The notes: a model not told the origin generated them from the sequence alone. Shown: positions 9,389 through 19,313, counted from the first letter of the stretch. The stretch: 64,000 nucleotides of DNA from FEN-1297 sp963843605 (GCA_963843605.1 CAWJLA010000001.1:1302001-1366000); one strand, 5' to 3'. Made by a program: numbers and translations.

Positions 9389-9805
9389 ATGAAAAAGCAA
9401 GCATTACTTCTAGCAGCTACCTTATTGCTTATGGGGATAACATTGACATTCGGGCAGACAGTAAATTCAAATATGGATAAGCGAATTTCCCAAGACGCGG
9501 TCGCAAATTATTTAAGGGGATTGGAATCGGATAACCAAGGAATCAGATTAAGCTGCGCCTATTTTATCGGAGAATATAAAATTGCAGATGCTATGGTTCC
9601 TCTGATGAAAATGCTACATAACGATAAAACGGAAGGCGGAAGAATTATGGCTGCTCTGGCTCTTACGAAAATCGCTTCAGCCCAATCAATTTATGCTGTT
9701 AAACAAGCCTCAAAATTTGATTCAAGCCAGAGAGTTAGAGATCTCTGCCTTAAATTTTACTACCACCAGATAGCCTTGGAGAACAAATCTAAAGACGCTT
9801 TATGA
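9389..9805 (+). CDS. Exported HEAT-repeat protein
   Basis: 138 residues. The start is set at ATG 9389 because AAAGGAG lies 7 nt before it and a clean signal peptide follows (MKKQALLLAATLLLMG, cleavage near FGQ). An upstream in-frame TTG would add 17 residues without a ribosome site. The mature part (residues about 30-138) is helical with HEAT-like repeats: VANYLRGLESDNQGIRLSCA, MVPLMKMLHNDKTEGGRIMA and YAVKQASKFDSSQRVRDLCL. Such periplasmic repeat proteins usually mediate protein contacts; no partner is obvious. It is monocistronic and convergent with the glycosidase gene. Confidence 0.75.
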   Translation: MKKQALLLAATLLLMGITLTFGQTVNSNMDKRISQDAVANYLRGLESDNQGIRLSCAYFIGEYKIADAMVPLMKMLHNDKTEGGRIMAALALTKIASAQSIYAVKQASKFDSSQRVRDLCLKFYYHQIALENKSKDAL

Positions 9806-9866
9806 TATTGGATTTTCTTCCGTAACTTCATGTAGTTTCATAAGTCATCTTATTTTGTTATTGAAG

Positions 9867-9906
9867 ACACCTGTCATACTTACCAGAGTCGAAGTATGAC
9901 AGGTGT
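9867..9906. repeat. Perfect 14-bp inverted repeat between convergent genes
   Basis: ACACCTGTCATACT (9867-9880) and its exact complement (9893-9906) flank a 12-nt loop. It lies 62 bp after the HEAT gene and about 125 bp from the 3' end of the minus-strand glycosidase. No T tract follows on either strand, so it is not a classic terminator, but its position between convergent genes suggests a bidirectional transcription-stop or RNA-stability hairpin, or a dispersed palindrome. Confidence 0.6.
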
Positions 9907-10031
9907 TGCGTTACTCCGTTTGCATTGCTGCATCAATCTTATCTTAAATCACCCGTAAAGAAGATTTCATTTCACACTTTTTGCATTGTGTCCTTACAAT
10001 AATTCTAATTAATTATCTGCAGTACTGCTTT

Positions 10032-12998
10032 TTATTTTAAAAGAATAAATTTCTTTGCAGCTGAAAAACCGCCGGCTTTTAGACGGTAAAAATAAATTCC
10101 GCTCGATAATGTTTTGCCTCCGTTTACCGTACCCGATGCATTAAAATTTATCGAATGTCTGCCTGCCTGAACTTCTTCCTCTACAAGATCCGCAACCATA
10201 TTTCCCAGGACGTCAAATACTTTAAGTGATACATATCCGCTGCGAGGAACCGAATAATTAATTGTTGTTGACGGATTAAACGGGTTAGGAAAATTTTGTT
10301 CGAGACTGTAATTTTTTACAGCCGAAAAACCGCCGTCATTTTTACCGGTTACAATACCGTTCCCGAAAGTTTCTATTCCATACCATAATGTTTTATCGGT
10401 ATTTTGATTTACGCTCACATTGAAATAGTTATTATTTCCTCTGATCAAGTAATATTTATCCGGGTTTTTATTCCCTTTTTCATCCAGCGGATATACTTTT
10501 ATAGAATCGGCTTTTAGATTTAAAATCAACTTAACAGAAAGAGGCGAAATAATTGTCGGCGTCTGTCCCCAATTATTATGTACTGTTGCAGTTCCGTCCC
10601 AAATCATAACTGTATTCTGTTGGATTGTAGTTACAGTTAATAAAGATTTTCTTGTTGTTGCCAGTGAATCTTCAGTAAGCGACAGCCAGGTAATAGTTCC
10701 GAATCCGTCTGCTTCTTTAAGTTCCAAATTTTTTATTTGTTTTGCAAGGAAATCCTCTAGCAACCCGGTGATACCTATGAAATTTTTCGCGGTGACAGTA
10801 AGCAGTCCGTCCGCATTATATTCTATTTCTTTAGTATCGCTAATAAAAGGCGGGTTTATTTCTTTTTGCAGTGCCGAAAAATCTGAACTAAAATTACTGC
10901 CAAACGATTCGTTCCGTACTTCGTGAAGTAATGCCAGTTTTTGGGAAAAATAAGAGGGAGCATAACTAATATCGACTTTTGGAAGTATAAGAACTGTATC
11001 CCTGGTATAATTTAAATATAACGTTTGTTTTGCTTGAGAAACCAGTCCGTTCCTGAATGCATACGAACATGATGGCATTAATGCCATCATAGCAGAATTT
11101 CTGTCAAGATCGAAATAACTGTTGATATAATCATTGTTCCATGAATTCGATGATCCTTCATAATCAAAAAACATTATTCCGTCTACATCGTGAAACGAAG
11201 AATAAGCAGCCAGAAAAAGTACTCCTTCGGTTTGATAAATATTCGGATACGCATGATTATATTCGCTTACTGTTATCGGCTTACCTTTCATACCGACCCC
11301 GCCGAATAAGCCGGGAATTGTTCCGCCCGAAGATGATTTTGCCATAGGCTGGTTTTGTATATACCAGTCGAATGTATCCCATGCTACCGAAGGAAAATTA
11401 GGATGATCCCAATACGAATGGTTATCTATATAATCCATTACCGATTGAGAAATCAAATCGCTTGCGCCGATATTCCAGTTCGTTCCGGTGATAGGCACTT
11501 TCACACCCAATGTATCGTGAAGGAAACTCTTCATATTAAGAAAAAAATCTGTTTGAAGTTTAATATAAAAATCCGCCATGTCCTTTACCCTGTTCGCAGA
11601 AAACCGGGCACAGTCTTCATAGCTGATTCTTCTGACCGACTTATTACCCGGGTCTTCTTCAGGTAAAAGACCTTCAATAGGTATTTTGTTTAATGTGACA
11701 TCGTCAAACCAGAAAGTTCCGTTATTAAAAAAGGAAAACGATATCCTCCCGTTATTTATATTATCCTCCGGCGCTCGGAAAGTAAATGAAAATGTTTTCC
11801 ATTGCGAAGTTAAATTGAATTCATTTCCCGTATAATAAGTATACGGCGAATTATTACGCATAACCGTCAGAGAGATCTTTTTAGACGAATCGGCTTTAGC
11901 AGAAAATTTGATTTGATAAACCGTGTCCTTGTTTAAAGTAAATCCGGTTTGTTCCCACTGTATATACCAATTAGTCGGGGTTACATTTATCACGCTGACT
12001 TTTTCGGAATACCTGCCGCTATTTGAAGTTGTACTATCTCTTACCATTGTTGCTTGAGCGGTTTCATGGAGTTCCATATACCAGGATGATGGATTAAACG
12101 GATTCTCGAAATCACCGTGTTTAATTATATTACTTGTATCTGTGCTGTTTAGACCGGAATTCCAGGCATTTTCCAAATTTGCTCTTGTCTTATATTTCTT
12201 TGTCAAAAAAGAATTCCACAGCGTATCAAGCATATAAGAATGACGGAATAATAAATCACCGCCTGACTTGATCGGAATCAGCCTGTTGTCGTGCCACATT
12301 CTGACTAATGAATTTTCGTTTATTACTTCAACCATCGCCATTACAGGGTCATTTACAAGGTCAAGACCTGTATAAGGATTCCGGTGTAATAAAAGCTGGC
12401 GTGCATATTCTTTTTCGAGATATATCAACTGCGGATCGAAAATTGTTACTCCTTTAAACATATTAGTTACCGAATCGGCTCCGGCGACACCGTCCTTTGT
12501 ATTGAAGTTTCTGGAAACATTTAAATTAATATTTGCATAGATTCCGTTTTTCTTCAATTGAAATATTAAATATTCAAAATTGTCGAGCGTTGCAGGATTA
12601 AGATGTCTTGTATCCTGTCCGTATATGAAAAGACTTTCGCTGCTCCAAGGATTATCCATATGATGGAATCTAATTAAGTTAAAGCCCATCTTCCTTAGTC
12701 TTCCTGCGATAAACCATGCGTCATTCTTAGGCGGGAAAGCGCCTCCTGCCACAAGATTAGTTCCCCAGAACCTGATCCTTTCACCGTTGATAGAAAAATG
12801 TCCGTCCTGATCTACATTGACAAAACCAATACTTCCTATCGGTTTATCCGGCATTAAAGAAATAAACTCGCTTTTTGCGGTGTCATCCGGCGGAAGGTAA
12901 AAATTAAATCCGTTTGTAATAGCTTGAGAAAATAAGAGGGGAGAATAAAAAAGCAATGTTAGAAACACAGTTAAATATATAGAAAAATTTTTCTGCAT
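10032..12998 (-). CDS. Secreted clan GH-A glycoside hydrolase with inserted CBM and T9SS sorting domain
   Basis: 988 residues from ATG 12998; the longer frame upstream lacks a signal peptide at its start, whereas MQKNFSIYLTVFLTLLFYSP gives one (cleavage near FSQ). The catalytic barrel looks like family GH5-type clan GH-A: MGFNLIRFHHMD (about 104-115), acid/base in EVINENS (Glu about 228) and a nucleophile in ITVSEYNHAY (Glu about 579). Between them is an inserted CBM4/9-like beta-sandwich (about 291-435), beginning HGDFENPFNPSSW and ending FWFDDVTL. The end (about 905-988) is a T9SS type A domain: EQNFPNPFNPSTTINY ... GIYFYRLKAGGF. So it is exported across both membranes and probably anchored or released at the surface to attack plant-type glycans. 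Substrate unknown. Confidence 0.85.
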   Translation of the reverse strand: MQKNFSIYLTVFLTLLFYSPLLFSQAITNGFNFYLPPDDTAKSEFISLMPDKPIGSIGFVNVDQDGHFSINGERIRFWGTNLVAGGAFPPKNDAWFIAGRLRKMGFNLIRFHHMDNPWSSESLFIYGQDTRHLNPATLDNFEYLIFQLKKNGIYANINLNVSRNFNTKDGVAGADSVTNMFKGVTIFDPQLIYLEKEYARQLLLHRNPYTGLDLVNDPVMAMVEVINENSLVRMWHDNRLIPIKSGGDLLFRHSYMLDTLWNSFLTKKYKTRANLENAWNSGLNSTDTSNIIKHGDFENPFNPSSWYMELHETAQATMVRDSTTSNSGRYSEKVSVINVTPTNWYIQWEQTGFTLNKDTVYQIKFSAKADSSKKISLTVMRNNSPYTYYTGNEFNLTSQWKTFSFTFRAPEDNINNGRISFSFFNNGTFWFDDVTLNKIPIEGLLPEEDPGNKSVRRISYEDCARFSANRVKDMADFYIKLQTDFFLNMKSFLHDTLGVKVPITGTNWNIGASDLISQSVMDYIDNHSYWDHPNFPSVAWDTFDWYIQNQPMAKSSSGGTIPGLFGGVGMKGKPITVSEYNHAYPNIYQTEGVLFLAAYSSFHDVDGIMFFDYEGSSNSWNNDYINSYFDLDRNSAMMALMPSCSYAFRNGLVSQAKQTLYLNYTRDTVLILPKVDISYAPSYFSQKLALLHEVRNESFGSNFSSDFSALQKEINPPFISDTKEIEYNADGLLTVTAKNFIGITGLLEDFLAKQIKNLELKEADGFGTITWLSLTEDSLATTRKSLLTVTTIQQNTVMIWDGTATVHNNWGQTPTIISPLSVKLILNLKADSIKVYPLDEKGNKNPDKYYLIRGNNNYFNVSVNQNTDKTLWYGIETFGNGIVTGKNDGGFSAVKNYSLEQNFPNPFNPSTTINYSVPRSGYVSLKVFDVLGNMVADLVEEEVQAGRHSINFNASGTVNGGKTLSSGIYFYRLKAGGFSAAKKFILLK

Positions 12999-13139
12999 AA
13001 TATTTGGTTGTTTATTAAACAAATTAATATTCTTAAACAAAAGATGCATATTTATATGAAAATGTAAGAATATTTCTTTATTATTATTTCTGCTCTCGGT
13101 AGTTTTGGAACAAATCAAAATTTTATTTTAGAGGTTGGT

Positions 13140-13911
13140 ATGCAGGTTGAAAATTTATTTAAGATTTCCGGAAAAATTTCACTTATAACCGGTTCCAGTC
13201 AAGGGTTTGGGTATTTCACTTGCAAAAGGATTAGCAGCAGCTGGCTGCAATGTGATTCTGAACGGAAGAAACGAAGAAAAGCTTCGAAAAGCAGCTGAAG
13301 GCTTTGAAAGAGAAGGATTTAGTGTCAGCACATCTATATTTGATGTAACCGATGAATCGGCAGTAGCCGGACAGGTAGAATATATTGAAAAAAATATAGG
13401 CCCGATTGATATTCTTGTTAATAATGCCGGAATTATAATCCGCGGACCGCTGGAGGATTTTTCACTCTCCGACTGGCAAAAAATAATAGATACCGATTTA
13501 ACCGGTGCTTTTTTAGTTTCCAAATATGCTGTAAAATATATGAAAGCCCGGCAGAGGGGAAAGATAATTAATATTTGTTCAATCCAAAGCGAACTTGCCC
13601 GCCCCACAATTGCTGCATATACAGCGGCAAAAGGCGGTCTGAAAAACTTGACCAAAGCAATGGCAACAGATTGGGGAAAATATAACATTCAGGTTAACGG
13701 AATAGCTCCGGGTTATTTTAAAACAGAAATGACACGAGCACTGTATGAAGATGAAAAATTCGATACATGGCTGAAGGGCAGAACTCCGGCAGCCAGATGG
13801 GGAAATCCGGAAGAGTTAAACGGTGCATTGATTTTTTTGTCCTCGGATGCTTCAAATTATGTAAACGGCCACCTGATCTTTGTGGACGGCGGTATGATGA
13901 GCTGCGTTTAG
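13140..13911 (+). pseudogene. SDR-family dehydrogenase (gluconate 5-dehydrogenase-like), one-base frameshift
   Basis: The natural start is ATG 13140 (MQVENLFKISGKISLITGSS), but the frame breaks inside the glycine-rich NAD(P) motif. Reading on from TTG 13207 gives LGISLAKGLAAAG, so one T too many in GGGTTTGGG (13203-13211) splits TGSSQG from LG. The rest is a complete classical SDR: DILVNNAGIIIRGP, catalytic Ser in NICSIQS, YTAAKGG (Tyr-x3-Lys) and PGYFKTEM, ending VDGGMMSCV. Restored length about 256 residues. Members of this group reduce/oxidise sugar acids such as 5-keto-D-gluconate; here that is inference. It is divergent from the glycosidase gene, which suggests shared sugar regulation. 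Either a sequencing error or a very recent mutation. Confidence 0.8.
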
Positions 13912-14199
13912 TCTTAATTAAATTCATGCTACTAAATAGACGAAATTTAAATACCTACATATTAAAAACCCACCATTTAAAATTTTCATAAGCAAGAATG
14001 GAATCCCTGCATTAACAAATAATGAATAATGTTTATTATTGAACATATTAGTTAATTATCCCCATTTTGAGACATACGGACACAAGAAAATACTCTAATT
14101 TGAGCAATATTATGCATTTGAAGCTGGTATATATTTTGTTTATTAAAATGGACTTAATATTAAAGTTAAATATGAACAAAATTCATATAAAGGAGCAAA

Positions 14200-14592
14200 G
14201 TGGAAGATTTCGAAATAAAAGTAATTAATGATGTAATTGTTGTCGTCGTGACTTTTTCACGGGCAACTTACAAAGAAGCGGGGGAATTAAAGAAAATTTT
14301 AAAAGAGTACCAGGAAAAACGTTTCAAAAAGATTGTTGTTGATATAAGAGCCTGTGAATTTATTGATTCGACCTTTCTCGGTGTCCTCGTTTTTTCATTA
14401 AAAAGTGCTGCAAAAATAGGAGGGGATATCCGTATTATTCAACCCAGCTCCATAGTCAGAACACTAATGGAAAAAGTGGGTACAATAAAAGTATTTAATG
14501 TATTCGATACGATTGAAGAAGCTGTTGAAAGTTATAACTCATCAGTTATGACAAACAATTATGTACCGGGAGGTAACGAGGTCTTTATATAA
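14200..14592 (+). CDS. STAS-domain anti-sigma factor antagonist
   Basis: A 130-residue cytoplasmic protein, nearly all one STAS domain. GTG start at 14200 with AAAGGAG 5-11 nt upstream. The key loop is ACEFIDSTFLGVLV (51-64), where Ser57 follows Asp56 as in SpoIIAA/RsbV, so it is probably phosphorylated by a serine kinase of the RsbW type and switches partner binding. No kinase, phosphatase or sigma gene is adjacent; the gene stands alone and has its own terminator. It may regulate a sigma factor, or bind another STAS partner. Confidence 0.85.
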   Translation: MEDFEIKVINDVIVVVVTFSRATYKEAGELKKILKEYQEKRFKKIVVDIRACEFIDSTFLGVLVFSLKSAAKIGGDIRIIQPSSIVRTLMEKVGTIKVFNVFDTIEEAVESYNSSVMTNNYVPGGNEVFI

Positions 14593-14649
14593 TGACCTGA
14601 TTTCTTCGGAAACAAGATTTTTAGTATTGACCTATCTAGTTGAAAAAAA

Positions 14650-14678
14650 AGGACCGGTATTAAAACCGGTCTTTTTTT
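14650..14678 (+). terminator. Rho-independent terminator after the STAS gene
   Basis: Stem GACCGGT (14652-14658) and ACCGGTC (14665-14671) with loop ATTAAA, then T7 at 14672-14678. A run of eight A before the stem makes it a likely two-way terminator for the convergent minus-strand esterase gene. Confidence 0.87.
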
Positions 14679-14803
14679 ATTTTGTAGATTCGTATCTATG
14701 TAATTATTGTCGCAACGCTAAAATTATTTTTAAAACTTAAAAGGTGAACAATACAATAGCGAAAGAGAACAAAACATCTTTCATATAAAAATCGGATACT
14801 CGA

Positions 14804-15922
14804 TTACCAGCTCATCCTTAGCTTTATCAGGGGAACAGCAACGTCTGCCATTTTAATTGCTCCGAAAATATTGGGATGCATGTCACATCCCCAGTCTGTA
14901 ACGCTCATTATGCTCCTCGGTATTTGGATAAAGAATACATCCTTAACCATTCCCTCTTTTTGCTGCTGCTCTTTAACGACTTCACTTATATAATCCGTAC
15001 ACGGCTCCCCGATCATCGGGCCGCTGATGCAAAAAATCGTAACACCGGAATAAAGCGAGCGGACACGGTCTATCAAAGTATTGTATGCAGCCTGGAAGAC
15101 TATTTTATCCGGAAAAGGTTCGGTTGAAAAATCATTTGTGCCCAGATTTATTACTACGGCCTGTGGAACCCATTTTGAAAAATCCCATTTCATGGTAGAA
15201 TCAAAACAGCAAGTCCTGTCGTAAAGCCCCGGCATAGGGTCAGCCGAAGTTTTATTTTTATCACCGTAATTACGGACCACACCTCTTCCGGAATAAGATA
15301 TAAGATGATAATCGGCATTAAGGTTTCTTGAGATTATTCCGGCGTAAGACATACCGGCGTCCTCGGTCTGCGGACTGAAATGACAATTGGAAGTATCGCC
15401 GAGAATACCGTATCCGCATGTAATTGAATTTCCGATAAATTCGATACGGCGATCGGGACGCTTATCAGGCGTAAGCAAGGTTCTTCCATTATCCAGAACG
15501 AAACCCATAAAGATGCCTTTGCCTACTAGAGATTCTGTTCTTTTCTGAATCATAATTGTATGCGAGGTTGAGTCCGAAAGTCCAGAAGCTACTCTATTAA
15601 TATCATGATTTCCCATTAACAGCAGTCTCGGAGCATGGTTATCTATGATAACTTGATATTCATCGGTACTATCGCTTAATCTTACTGAGCATGACGTCCC
15701 TTCAAATTTTGCGTATATATAAACTCCAGGCCAATCGAAAACCACTTTCTTAGGATCTGAAAAATCAAATCTCCCTATGTACTGAATATCCGGATTGTCG
15801 GCATCAATAACATTGTTAATCCCGGTTTCCTTTTTTACTACAACAGAAGTACAGGAAGTTAACTGGAGCAATAAGAAAAAAAACACAACTACGGCAAACG
15901 AATTTTTTAATATTGTTTTCAT
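14804..15922 (-). CDS. SGNH/GDSL esterase lipoprotein, carbohydrate esterase family 2-like
   Basis: 372 residues from ATG 15922, which has GGAG just upstream and gives a lipoprotein signal peptide with lipobox LTSC (Cys24); the longer frame start would bury it. Residues about 45-140 form a jelly-roll-like domain (YIGRFDFSDPKKVVFDWPGV) and residues about 150-372 the SGNH hydrolase with FIGNSITCGYG (Ser nucleophile), NLGTNDF (block III) and DMHPNIFGAIKMA (His of the triad). This two-domain order matches CE2 acetyl-xylan/cello-oligosaccharide esterases. It probably removes acetyl groups from hemicellulose at the cell envelope, in line with the GH3 and T9SS glycosidase genes nearby. Confidence 0.85.
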   Translation of the reverse strand: MKTILKNSFAVVVFFFLLLQLTSCTSVVVKKETGINNVIDADNPDIQYIGRFDFSDPKKVVFDWPGVYIYAKFEGTSCSVRLSDSTDEYQVIIDNHAPRLLLMGNHDINRVASGLSDSTSHTIMIQKRTESLVGKGIFMGFVLDNGRTLLTPDKRPDRRIEFIGNSITCGYGILGDTSNCHFSPQTEDAGMSYAGIISRNLNADYHLISYSGRGVVRNYGDKNKTSADPMPGLYDRTCCFDSTMKWDFSKWVPQAVVINLGTNDFSTEPFPDKIVFQAAYNTLIDRVRSLYSGVTIFCISGPMIGEPCTDYISEVVKEQQQKEGMVKDVFFIQIPRSIMSVTDWGCDMHPNIFGAIKMADVAVPLIKLRMSW

Positions 15923-15975
15923 TACTCCGGGGTCTTTTAATTTTATTATGTTATTTACAAAATGAAAAAGGAAAA

Positions 15976-16524
15976 TCAATTTTTAATTGCAATTTCAAAT
16001 ATTTGGCAAACGGTATTCCAATTTCTTGTCGTTGCTGAAACTTTCAGTTTGGTTTCGAAAAAAGAATTCGTCAGTTTACTTTCGCTGTATCTGCCCGAAC
16101 AACTTATAAATACATCTTTACCTGTAATACTATATCGGTCGGGTAAATAATCGATGCTCTTAATATTTTCAAGATCAGGTTTTAACGGAATCCCAGATAA
16201 AAATGTTAAGTGCAATTTTTTTAAATTGATATCTTTTTCTTTTAGAAAAGGGTTGGCAGTAATTATTATTTTCATCTCATCTAGCGACCTGACAATAACA
16301 GGTACGTTAAAACCGTATTTCTTATAAACGGCTTGTTCGATTTTATCATTTATATCTTTGCCCTTTGATTTTAGATCGAGGTCGAATATAACATTCCCGC
16401 TTTGAATAAAAGTAGTGACGTTCAAAAGCCCAAGCTTCTCATATAAATTTTTAAGATCCGTCATCAGGACCTTCCTTTTACCACCTACATTTATTCCTCT
16501 GAGAATGGAAATGTATCTTGTCAT
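15976..16524 (-). CDS. DUF1697 domain protein
   Basis: About 182 residues. ATG 16524 is preferred over the TTG 18 bp upstream because family members begin MTRYI-LLRGINVGG, as here. Conserved stretches seen: SILRGINVGGKRKVLMTDLK, FIQSGNVIFD and, near the C-terminus, SKLTNSFFETKLKVSATTRN. Function unknown; the family is a small alpha/beta cytoplasmic protein scattered through bacteria. It sits alone between the CE2-like gene and the long double-hairpin repeat. Confidence 0.88.
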   Translation of the reverse strand: MTRYISILRGINVGGKRKVLMTDLKNLYEKLGLLNVTTFIQSGNVIFDLDLKSKGKDINDKIEQAVYKKYGFNVPVIVRSLDEMKIIITANPFLKEKDINLKKLHLTFLSGIPLKPDLENIKSIDYLPDRYSITGKDVFISCSGRYSESKLTNSFFETKLKVSATTRNWNTVCQIFEIAIKN

Positions 16525-16555
16525 ATTAAAATTTTTATCCAAAATTAAGTTAAGA

Positions 16556-16745
16556 TTACTTAAGTTAACCGCCTAATTGTTTTTGGTGTAAAAAACCGTT
16601 GAACCTGCCTACCGGTAGGTTCAACGGTTACAAATAACTTTTTTCCTTTTCATTAACCCGCGAATAAATTCGCGGGTTAATGAAAAAAACATAAATATTT
16701 CGAAAAGTTTTAATGATAAATAAAAACAAGCGGCCAACTTGAGTT
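16556..16745. repeat. Double-hairpin dispersed repeat, copy 1
   Basis: A ~190-bp intergenic repeat also found at 26818-27010 in the opposite orientation. It contains two palindromes: hairpin A, a 13-bp stem (16594-16606 with 16617-16629) around a 10-nt loop, centred on CCTACCGGTAGG; and hairpin B, a perfect 14-bp stem (16651-16664 with 16669-16682) with loop TAAA. The similarity to copy 2 extends past both hairpins through AAATATTTCGAA and a terminal CGGCCAACTTGA / CAGCCAACTCGA. No open frame. It resembles a REP/BIME or MITE-type element rather than a terminator. Confidence 0.85.
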
Positions 16746-16862
16746 AAGATTATCTTTTTATCATTGAAGTTAAACAGCTTCATTACTTTAACAAAAACGG
16801 AAAAAGAATTAATGCAGGAAAACTATTCTCTTTTGATTCATTAATATCCGGACCCGGAACTA

Positions 16863-19313
16863 CTATAAACCATATGCTTTATTTTCAGTTTTTCCCGTTA
16901 TTTCAAATTCGCCTTTTAATTTTATATCTACTGATGAACTGCCGATCATAACATCAATCTTCCCCGGAACTACTTCCCATTCCATTTGTTTATTCAGTAT
17001 CTGAAAATCGTGAGGAGTTAATTCAAACTGAACTTTTTCCGACTGACCGGGTTCTAATGTAATTCGTTTAAATCCGCGAAGCTCGCTTACAGGAACAATT
17101 ACCGGTGTTATCTGCTCATGAATATAAAGCTGGACTACTTCATCCCCTTTTCGTTTTCCGGTATTCTGTACGGTTACTGAAACCATTACATTCCCTCCCG
17201 TATTCTGTTTTGCCGGAACAATCTGCAGATCGCTAAACTTAAATTCGGTATAACTTAAACCGTAACCGAAAGGATATAAAGGACCGGTTACTCTTGCACG
17301 GGCTTTGCGATCATCAGGAGTATATGACTGACTGGCGGGCATATACGGAAAATTTAAAGGCACCTGACCGACGGTTTTAGGAAATGTAATGGGTAATTTT
17401 CCGCCGGGATTATAATCGCCGAAAATCGCTTTGGCAACAGCTTCTCCGGCCTTTGCTCCCGGAAACCATGCCTCTATTATGGCCGGGATATTACCGCTTA
17501 TCCAATTTATCGACAGCGGCTGGCCGTTTAGTAATATCACTATTGTAGGCGTTCCCGTTTCATAAACTGCTTTAACAAGAGCCAATTGATGACCGGGTAA
17601 ATTTAGACTTACGCGTGAACGGCCTTCCCCTACTGTTTTGTCGTCCTCCCCGACAACCACAACAGCTGCGTCGGATTGTTTAGCTGCTTTTACTGCCTGC
17701 TGTATCTGTTCTTTTTCTTCGTCACTAAGTGGAGTTTCCATTATATCGCTTTCGGGAAAATCCTTGTCAACTACTTCGGGACCTTTAACATAATTTACTT
17801 TTACACCTTCCGGTAATTCTGATTTAATACCGTCCAGTACTGTTGTTACTTCCACTCCTGACGGGCCATAGCCGTTTATTAATGACCCTGATAAAGTAGC
17901 ATTCGGACCGGTCACTAATATCGAATGAATTTTCTTTTTATCTAGAGGCAATACATTATCTGAATTTTTAAGAAGTACAAGCGATTCTTCGGCCGCCCTA
18001 AGAGATAAATCAATTGATGATTTTTTCCGTACATTTTGATTCGACTTCGAAGTATCTACATATGGATTATCAAAAAGTCCAAGCCAGTATTTAACCCGCA
18101 GTACTTCGCGCACACGCTGATTAAGAACGCTCATCGGCAGTTCGCCGCTGCCAACAGCCTCACGCAGCGGCTTTAAGAAAACATCCGGGTTTTGAAAATC
18201 GGTGCGGACATTAACGCCTGCTTCAAGAGCTTGTACAATTGCATCCTTAAAATCTTTTTGTACGTGATGTTTCGAATAAATGAATTTCAGCGCACCGCTG
18301 TCGGTAACAATATAACCTTTGAAACCGAACTGCTGCCGTAGAATTTTAGTCAAGAAATAATAGCTGCCTGTAATTGGTATTCCGTTGTAATCATTATAAG
18401 AACTCATAACACCCAATGCATCAGCTTTAACCGCAGCTTCAAAAGGAGGCAAGAAAATTGTGAAAACTTCCCTGGGCGAAGCCTGAGGATCCGTCCTGTT
18501 AGAGCCGTCCCTCCCTCCCTTCGGTATGCTGTATACGGCAAAGTGTTTCAAAGTAGAGACCACATGTTCTCCCTGAAGACCCTTCACCATAGCAGCGCCG
18601 AGTTTACTTAGCAAATAAGGATCTTCACCGTATGTTGACGGAACTCTTCCCCAGCGCGGATCCCTTGCGATATCCATTTCGGGAGAATAAACGTTAGTAT
18701 AACCGAGAGCCCGTGCTTCCTGACCTTCTACTTTACCAATTTCATTTATAAGTTCCGGATCCCACGTGCTTCCCTGACCGATCTCAACCGGAAAGCTGGT
18801 TGCTTTATAAGCCTTTAATCCCCTGATTCCTTCGTTTGTAAAATCAACCGGAATTCCGAGTCTTGTCTGTTCTATAAAAAAACGCTGAACATTATTTAAA
18901 GCCTCGGCATGAAGAGCGGGCGGCCAGAATAAGTCTGAACTTTTTCGTCCGTTTAACTGCTCATCGATATTTGCCACCCCGTCCTTCCATGTTGTATCAA
19001 GCCATTTTCGTGTAGGCTGCTGATCAGTTAAAACCGCACCGTAACCGTATAATGTAACCAGCTGGCCGGTCTTCTCATTTACGTTCATTCTGTTCAACAA
19101 ATCATCAATACGTTCATCTACCGGCAGTTCGGGATTTTCATACGGATCCATTTTCCCGTTCTTATTTAAGTCTATCCAGCCTTTATGATAGATCGAGTCT
19201 TTAACTTTAAATGGATATGATTGTGCACTGCATTGTTGTGTTATAGAAAGTATAAATATTACAGTCAAAAATAAATAAACCGGGCTACAGAATTTTTTTG
19301 GGGTGTATTTCAT
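16863..19313 (-). CDS. Glycoside hydrolase family 3 beta-glucosidase/xylosidase, exported
   Basis: 816 residues with a signal peptide (about 1-30, cleavage after CSA). The order is GH3 N-terminal TIM barrel, C-terminal alpha/beta sandwich and fibronectin type III-like end domain. Motifs: PEMDIARDPRWGR (211-223), STLKHFAVY (253-261, with the KHF substrate loop) and the nucleophile in GYIVTDSG (Asp338). The sandwich has ESLVLLKNSDNVLPL and GEDDKTVGEGRSR, the FnIII part VQLYIHEQITP. It should release single sugars from beta-linked oligosaccharides in the periplasm. It lies just downstream, in the minus direction, of 370 bp of spacer; no neighbour is co-transcribed with certainty. Confidence 0.93.
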   Translation of the reverse strand: MKYTPKKFCSPVYLFLTVIFILSITQQCSAQSYPFKVKDSIYHKGWIDLNKNGKMDPYENPELPVDERIDDLLNRMNVNEKTGQLVTLYGYGAVLTDQQPTRKWLDTTWKDGVANIDEQLNGRKSSDLFWPPALHAEALNNVQRFFIEQTRLGIPVDFTNEGIRGLKAYKATSFPVEIGQGSTWDPELINEIGKVEGQEARALGYTNVYSPEMDIARDPRWGRVPSTYGEDPYLLSKLGAAMVKGLQGEHVVSTLKHFAVYSIPKGGRDGSNRTDPQASPREVFTIFLPPFEAAVKADALGVMSSYNDYNGIPITGSYYFLTKILRQQFGFKGYIVTDSGALKFIYSKHHVQKDFKDAIVQALEAGVNVRTDFQNPDVFLKPLREAVGSGELPMSVLNQRVREVLRVKYWLGLFDNPYVDTSKSNQNVRKKSSIDLSLRAAEESLVLLKNSDNVLPLDKKKIHSILVTGPNATLSGSLINGYGPSGVEVTTVLDGIKSELPEGVKVNYVKGPEVVDKDFPESDIMETPLSDEEKEQIQQAVKAAKQSDAAVVVVGEDDKTVGEGRSRVSLNLPGHQLALVKAVYETGTPTIVILLNGQPLSINWISGNIPAIIEAWFPGAKAGEAVAKAIFGDYNPGGKLPITFPKTVGQVPLNFPYMPASQSYTPDDRKARARVTGPLYPFGYGLSYTEFKFSDLQIVPAKQNTGGNVMVSVTVQNTGKRKGDEVVQLYIHEQITPVIVPVSELRGFKRITLEPGQSEKVQFELTPHDFQILNKQMEWEVVPGKIDVMIGSSSVDIKLKGEFEITGKTENKAYGL

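Noticed and set aside
9867..9906. Rho-independent terminator
   Set aside because: The stem is perfect but no T run follows on either strand, so I list it only as an inverted repeat.
13200..13215. Programmed frameshift at the SDR start
   Set aside because: GGGTTTGGG needs a +1 shift with no stop or slippery codon in place, and it would cut the NAD motif; a plain indel is simpler.
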